Positions 53,160 to 55,986 of a DNA stretch of 55,986 nt are shown piece after piece. The first letter of the stretch is position 1; every line of letters starts with the position of its first letter. The stretch lies in assembly GCA_031273805.1 (NCBI GenBank), contig JAISRE010000074.1, positions 1 through 55,986 of the forward strand. The letters are read 5' to 3'. The notes under the pieces are model-generated. The model was given only the letters and a program-made list of their open reading frames with translations. It made no database searches and was not told the DNA's origin. Made by a program: the position numbers and the translations under genes. The DNA comes from Synergistaceae bacterium (GTDB lineage: Bacteria; Synergistota; Synergistia; Synergistales; Synergistaceae).

Positions 53160-53215
53160 ATCCACACGGCGGTAACCTTCAATAATATTGAGTGAAACCG
53201 ACGTGTGGATTTATT
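53160..53215 (+). terminator. hairpin after tpiA, probable terminator
   Basis: ATCCACACG (53160-53168) pairs with CGTGTGGAT (53202-53210), extended inside by GGT/ACC and a TCAATAATATTGA palindrome. TTATTTA follows. The T-tract is poor, so efficiency is uncertain. Confidence 0.5.
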
Positions 53216-53297
53216 TATAAATGGCATAATATGATTCTGCCAAATAAGTCAAAACATCGCGGGGTAATCTCAAACAACAGCTCAAGGGGGGTAAACA

Positions 53298-53810
53298 ATG
53301 GAACGTACGGGTATCATAACAATGAACGGCAGCGCATTGACTTTAATCGGCCAGGAGATAAAGGCCGGTGATAAAGCTCCGGACTTTGCGCTTTTGGACG
53401 CTAATCTTGCTGTAAAAGAGCTGAAGGACTTCAGTGGTAAAATCAAGGTAATCTCTGTAACTCCTTCGCTCGACACACCTGTCTGCGACATCCAGATTCA
53501 TTGGTTTAACGAGGAGGCCGCTCGCCAGACAGAAGACGTGGTCATATTGAATATAAGCGTAGATCTCCCATTTGCCATTAAGCGCTTCTGCGCGGCCGGC
53601 AATATTGACAGGACGGTGGTCCTCTCGGATCATCGGGAGGTTCTTTTTGGCAGCAGGTACGGCGTTCTGATAAAGGAACTGCGTCTCCTTGCCCGCTCGA
53701 TATTCATCGTCGACAAAGACGACGTTATTCGTTATGCTCAGGTCGTAAGCGAACAGACCAACGAGCCCGACTACGAGGGCGCAATAAAGGTTCTAAAAAC
53801 TCTGGTATAA
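53298..53810 (+). CDS. tpx: thiol peroxidase (Tpx, 2-Cys peroxiredoxin)
   Basis: This gene encodes 170 residues: KAGDKAPDFALLD, the peroxidatic C63 in TPSLDTPVCDIQ, the resolving C98 in KRFCAAGNI, then VVLSDHREVLFGSRYGVLI and LARSIFIVDKDDVIRYAQ. This Cys spacing is that of Tpx. It reduces peroxides in the cytoplasm (or periplasm in E. coli; there is no signal peptide here). The ATG follows CAAGGGGGG. It has its own terminator. Confidence 0.93.
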   Translation: MERTGIITMNGSALTLIGQEIKAGDKAPDFALLDANLAVKELKDFSGKIKVISVTPSLDTPVCDIQIHWFNEEAARQTEDVVILNISVDLPFAIKRFCAAGNIDRTVVLSDHREVLFGSRYGVLIKELRLLARSIFIVDKDDVIRYAQVVSEQTNEPDYEGAIKVLKTLV

Positions 53811-53825
53811 CAGGGGAAAGTTTAA

Positions 53826-53850
53826 AAGCCGCCATATTGGCGGTTTTTTT
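53826..53850 (+). terminator. intrinsic terminator after tpx
   Basis: AAGCCGCCA and TGGCGGTTT pair around a short loop, followed by a run of seven T (53844-53850). It begins 16 bases after the tpx stop. Confidence 0.85.
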
Positions 53851-54715
53851 ATGTGCAAATTTTATTGCATTTTATATTTAACAATGGTCTATATGTTCTG
53901 ATTAAGTATTCTTCAAGTTCATAGCGTCCAAAAGATATGGGGTAAACTGTTGCCGTGCAGGTTTTTAAAAACTCAGTTATTTTTTTATCTTCTGTTTCGC
54001 TGAAGTAACGTTTTTTACCTTTTAATTCCTGCAACTGAAAGCTGTATATCACTGTCCCGATATGTCGCCTGAGTGCAGAAAAATATGTTTTGCCACTATG
54101 TGTTATTATCCTTTTGCCAACGTCTGAACTTTCTCCAATATAGATTAGATTGTCTGATTTATCCTTAACAAGGTAAAGTCCTGCTGAATTGATAATCATA
54201 GTGTCGAACCAGTGTGTAAATTTTGATTTTATAATGCTGTTTTCACCCTCTTTAATAAGTTTGGAAGCGTCTTGTTGCACCATATCCCAAAGTTCGCTTT
54301 GGTCAGCAATAACACATTTGTTTCTCTTTCCCAACTGAAAGTGGTTGAGTTTTGTTGGTAAATTCACTATTCCGAACTCCTCCAGCTCTTTTCGTCCGAT
54401 AATCGTTGATATAAACTGAATTTTAAACTTGACGATACTTGGCTTTACAAGTGAGTGATTTGAAGAGTCGTGTTTTTTGAAGTTTTTATAAAAAGTTGAA
54501 GTTGTCGGTCTGAATTGCTGTTTGAGTCTTTTTATCAGATCTTCTCCCTCTCCAATATAGAAAGGAACTTCGTCGAGAGAAATTAAATAGTTTCCAGAAC
54601 CTTTCTCGGTTACGTCTGCTAAATCGCAAAATGGTTGAGTTTTTAGCTTGTAAAGTCCGCAAGAAAGAATAGTATCAGATTGTTTTTGGATATCGTCCCA
54701 AGTTAGGTTTTTCAT
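53849..54715 (-). CDS. protein with two GIY-YIG-like domains
   Basis: This gene encodes 288 residues with an ATG preceded by AAAAGGAGGG. The C-terminal half is a recognisable GIY-YIG nuclease: AGLYLVKDKSDNLIYIGESS, the arginine in DVGKRI, histidine HSGKTYFSALRRHIG, and the glutamate-containing EYLIRTYRPLLNIK. The N-terminal half carries a second, divergent copy (GNYLISLDEVPFYIGEGEDL, then IKRLKQQF). Single GIY-YIG proteins cut DNA or RNA in repair, mobility or defence; a double copy is less common. It faces tpx convergently and lies in an AT-richer accessory patch. Confidence 0.78.
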   Translation of the reverse strand: MKNLTWDDIQKQSDTILSCGLYKLKTQPFCDLADVTEKGSGNYLISLDEVPFYIGEGEDLIKRLKQQFRPTTSTFYKNFKKHDSSNHSLVKPSIVKFKIQFISTIIGRKELEEFGIVNLPTKLNHFQLGKRNKCVIADQSELWDMVQQDASKLIKEGENSIIKSKFTHWFDTMIINSAGLYLVKDKSDNLIYIGESSDVGKRIITHSGKTYFSALRRHIGTVIYSFQLQELKGKKRYFSETEDKKITEFLKTCTATVYPISFGRYELEEYLIRTYRPLLNIKCNKICT

Positions 54716-54837
54716 TCTATTTCCCTCCTTTTATTTCATACTATTATAGTTATGATTTGCCGTAACATGAGTATTAATTCTATACTCAATTATAGAAGAT
54801 GCAAGGATTACTATGAGTACACCATGATAGGGCTATT

Positions 54838-55098
54838 TTATATATCTTCGTAGTCATCGTAATCCCCTCTCTTGACGTAATCAGTTCTGTCGTAGTGTCG
54901 AACATGTGGCCAGCTGTTTTTACGGGCCCTCTTACAGGCTCTCTTGATCCAGTTATTGAACCAGTTATGTCTAGGCCCTCGGCTTCGCCAAGGTTCTGGT
55001 CTTGAGTTATAGTTATTGCCACGAAACTTATCCTTAGCGCCTAACCCGCCGAGTCCCCCGATGATAGAGAGAAGAACAATAGTGCCTATTATCCACAT
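54838..55098 (-). CDS. small membrane protein, function unknown
   Basis: This gene encodes 86 residues: an N-terminal hydrophobic segment (about 3-19, WIIGTIVLLSIIGGLGGLG), then a basic, arginine- and tryptophan-rich middle (RSRGPRHNWFNNWIKRACKR) and an acidic tyrosine-rich end (DYVKRGDYDDYEDI). It looks like a single-pass inner-membrane protein with a positively charged cytoplasmic part. GAGGAG precedes the ATG on the minus strand. No family recognised. It lies 6 bases after the antitoxin-like gene and may share its operon. Confidence 0.6.
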   Translation of the reverse strand: MWIIGTIVLLSIIGGLGGLGAKDKFRGNNYNSRPEPWRSRGPRHNWFNNWIKRACKRARKNSWPHVRHYDRTDYVKRGDYDDYEDI

Positions 55099-55104
55099 TT
55101 TATA

Positions 55105-55506
55105 TCACTCCTCAAGTGTTCTTGCTAATTTAATCTCATTTCCACCAATTTTTTCAAACCAATCTTTATAGTTATTTGCCCTTGCACTAATTTGGGTATA
55201 TTCTGCTTTTGTTCCATCTTTCTTGAAATATAGTCCTCGTTTATAAATTTCATCTGCTAAATCTGAGGCGTGCATCGTGTGCGTTGGAATGTCTTTTAAA
55301 ACAATTTCCATAGCCTCGTGTAATTTAAGCGTTCGTTCGTTTGCAGAGGTAGTAGGTGTTATAAAATTCGGCTTTGTAATGACATACGCAGGTGAATTTT
55401 TATATAAAATCACCGCTTGCCCATTCTCATCAACCTTCTGCAAAACAGCATCGGGATTGTCTAAAAATTGTTCCATTGACACTAAATTTTCAAGATTGGT
55501 ATTCAT
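55105..55506 (-). CDS. Phd/YefM-like antitoxin fused to a HARE-HTH-like domain
   Basis: This gene encodes 133 residues. Residues 1-48 follow the Phd/YefM antitoxin pattern (SMEQFLDNPDAVLQKVDENG, AVILYKNSPAYVI). The C-terminal 70 residues (LHEAMEIVLKDIPTHTMHAS, DLADEIYKRGLYFKKDG, ARANNYKDWFEKI) match the HARE-HTH/HB1-ASXL winged-helix type, which links DNA binding to restriction or modification enzymes. AGAGGGGA lies before the ATG. No cognate toxin is adjacent in the usual position; the PIN fragment further right is separated by about 400 bases. Confidence 0.72.
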   Translation of the reverse strand: MNTNLENLVSMEQFLDNPDAVLQKVDENGQAVILYKNSPAYVITKPNFITPTTSANERTLKLHEAMEIVLKDIPTHTMHASDLADEIYKRGLYFKKDGTKAEYTQISARANNYKDWFEKIGGNEIKLARTLEE

Positions 55507-55902
55507 ATTTTTCCCCTCTCTTCAATATTACGAGTACAAGATAACACCCCTGAATATTTTTGTCAATATTTTTATATTAATGAGTGCATATTTTTATATG
55601 AGAAAAATTAGCTGACAGCAGTTTATGTTCTGGCGATGTGCTGATTTCTGTGTGGTCGTCCAGAAAATATATACCTCATAACAAAAATTTTACATAAATG
55701 CAATTATTTTTTCACATAAGCTCCCTCAAAGACCGAACGGGATTTATAGTAGAAAAACGTGAAAAACTCATGCTATTATGTCCCCCCGACCACGGATCCT
55801 CTGACGAGGGGGGGATGAAATATTCACTGGTTGGCTATAGAGGTGAATATATCACTGGTTAGCGACAAACTTTGTTCTGGTTCTTGACATTTTTATAAAT
55901 CC
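55507..55902. other. AT-rich intergenic region with inverted and direct repeats, no gene seen
   Basis: No coding sequence is supported. An inverted repeat TCCCCCC/GGGGGGA lies at 55781-55787 and 55809-55815. TATTCAC (55821-55827) is mirrored by GTGAATA (55843-55849), and TCACTGGTT occurs twice (55824 and 55852). These may be remnants of a mobile element or termination structures for the PIN gene on the minus strand. Confidence 0.5.
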
Positions 55903-55986
55903 TCAATGTCCAATGATATTCAAAAATTCTTCTGGCGATATGATTTTTATCTGAGCGGCGCGAAAATCTAGTTTGTTCCTGGTTAT
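55903..55986 (-). CDS. C-terminal end of a PIN-domain (VapC-like) toxin, 5' part outside window
   Basis: The minus strand is open from the window edge to a TGA at 55903-55905, giving 27 residues. They read ITRNKLDF, then IKIISPEEFL near the end, which is the typical end of PIN-domain ribonucleases (ITRN-x-x-DF followed by a strand and the P-E-E-F-L helix). PIN toxins cleave RNA and pair with an antitoxin gene, which would lie outside the window. Too short for certainty. Confidence 0.6.
   Translation of the reverse strand: MTRNKLDFRAAQIKIISPEEFLNIIGH

Noticed and set aside
1-55986. CRISPR arrays and rRNA genes
   Set aside because: No regularly spaced repeats or rRNA signatures were seen anywhere in the window.

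Overview
The window comes from a bacterial chromosome with a complete division and cell-wall (dcw) cluster. It shows a meso-diaminopimelate-type MurE, an mraZ-to-ftsZ order without ddl, a rapZ-yvcK-whiA block, a periplasmic B12 importer and frequent GTG/TTG starts. This mix of diderm traits with whiA and roughly balanced base composition best fits a Synergistota (Synergistetes) bacterium. That assignment is inference from gene content; there is no rRNA in the window.

Left edge (1-2.2 kb): a decayed mobile-element end. It holds a type IV AbiE toxin-antitoxin pair (antitoxin broken by an in-frame TAA, toxin cut off) fused tail-to-tail to a tyrosine integrase that is itself truncated and carries an N-terminal TAA. 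Just beyond lies the 3' half of a tRNA-Thr(CGT) with a terminator, read as an attachment-site scar.

Accessory cluster (2.5-17.6 kb, all + strand): a helical protein resembling the tail of SWIM-zinc-finger proteins, an acidic tail-anchored protein with a 48-bp tandem repeat, and a zinc ribbon. A tightly packed operon follows: two dynamin-like GTPases, two paralogous helical proteins with different C-terminal beta domains (a beta-helix and a possible barrel-sandwich fold), a third dynamin-like GTPase, a large HerA/DUF87-type ATPase, an HNH toxin-like protein with a SUKH-type immunity partner, and a WYL-domain regulator. Most junctions are 4-11 bp overlaps. This is the best candidate for an undescribed conflict or membrane-remodelling system. 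It recalls LeoABC/Eleos in having several dynamins but has different partners.

Core region (17.7-22.5 kb): a promoter, cobalamin riboswitch and intrinsic terminator precede btuF-btuD-btuC. Then come a YaiI/YqxD protein and an exported MliC-MliC-META protein.

dcw cluster (22.9-39.9 kb): mraZ, rsmH, ftsL, ftsI, murE, murF, mraY, murD, ftsW, murG, murC, murB, ftsQ-like, ftsA and ftsZ, mostly overlapping, with 10-bp-phased MraZ-box-like repeats upstream of mraZ. A radical SAM protein and a SPOR-domain protein follow.

Metabolic blocks (42.4-53.8 kb): moaA-moaC-mog (molybdopterin), rapZ-yvcK-whiA plus a glycogen debranching enzyme, gap-pgk-tpiA (lower glycolysis, with a strongly structured element before tpiA), and the thiol peroxidase tpx.

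Right edge (53.8-56 kb, - strand, AT-richer): a double GIY-YIG protein, a small membrane protein, a Phd-like/HARE-HTH fusion and the last 27 codons of a PIN-domain toxin. This is another accessory patch.
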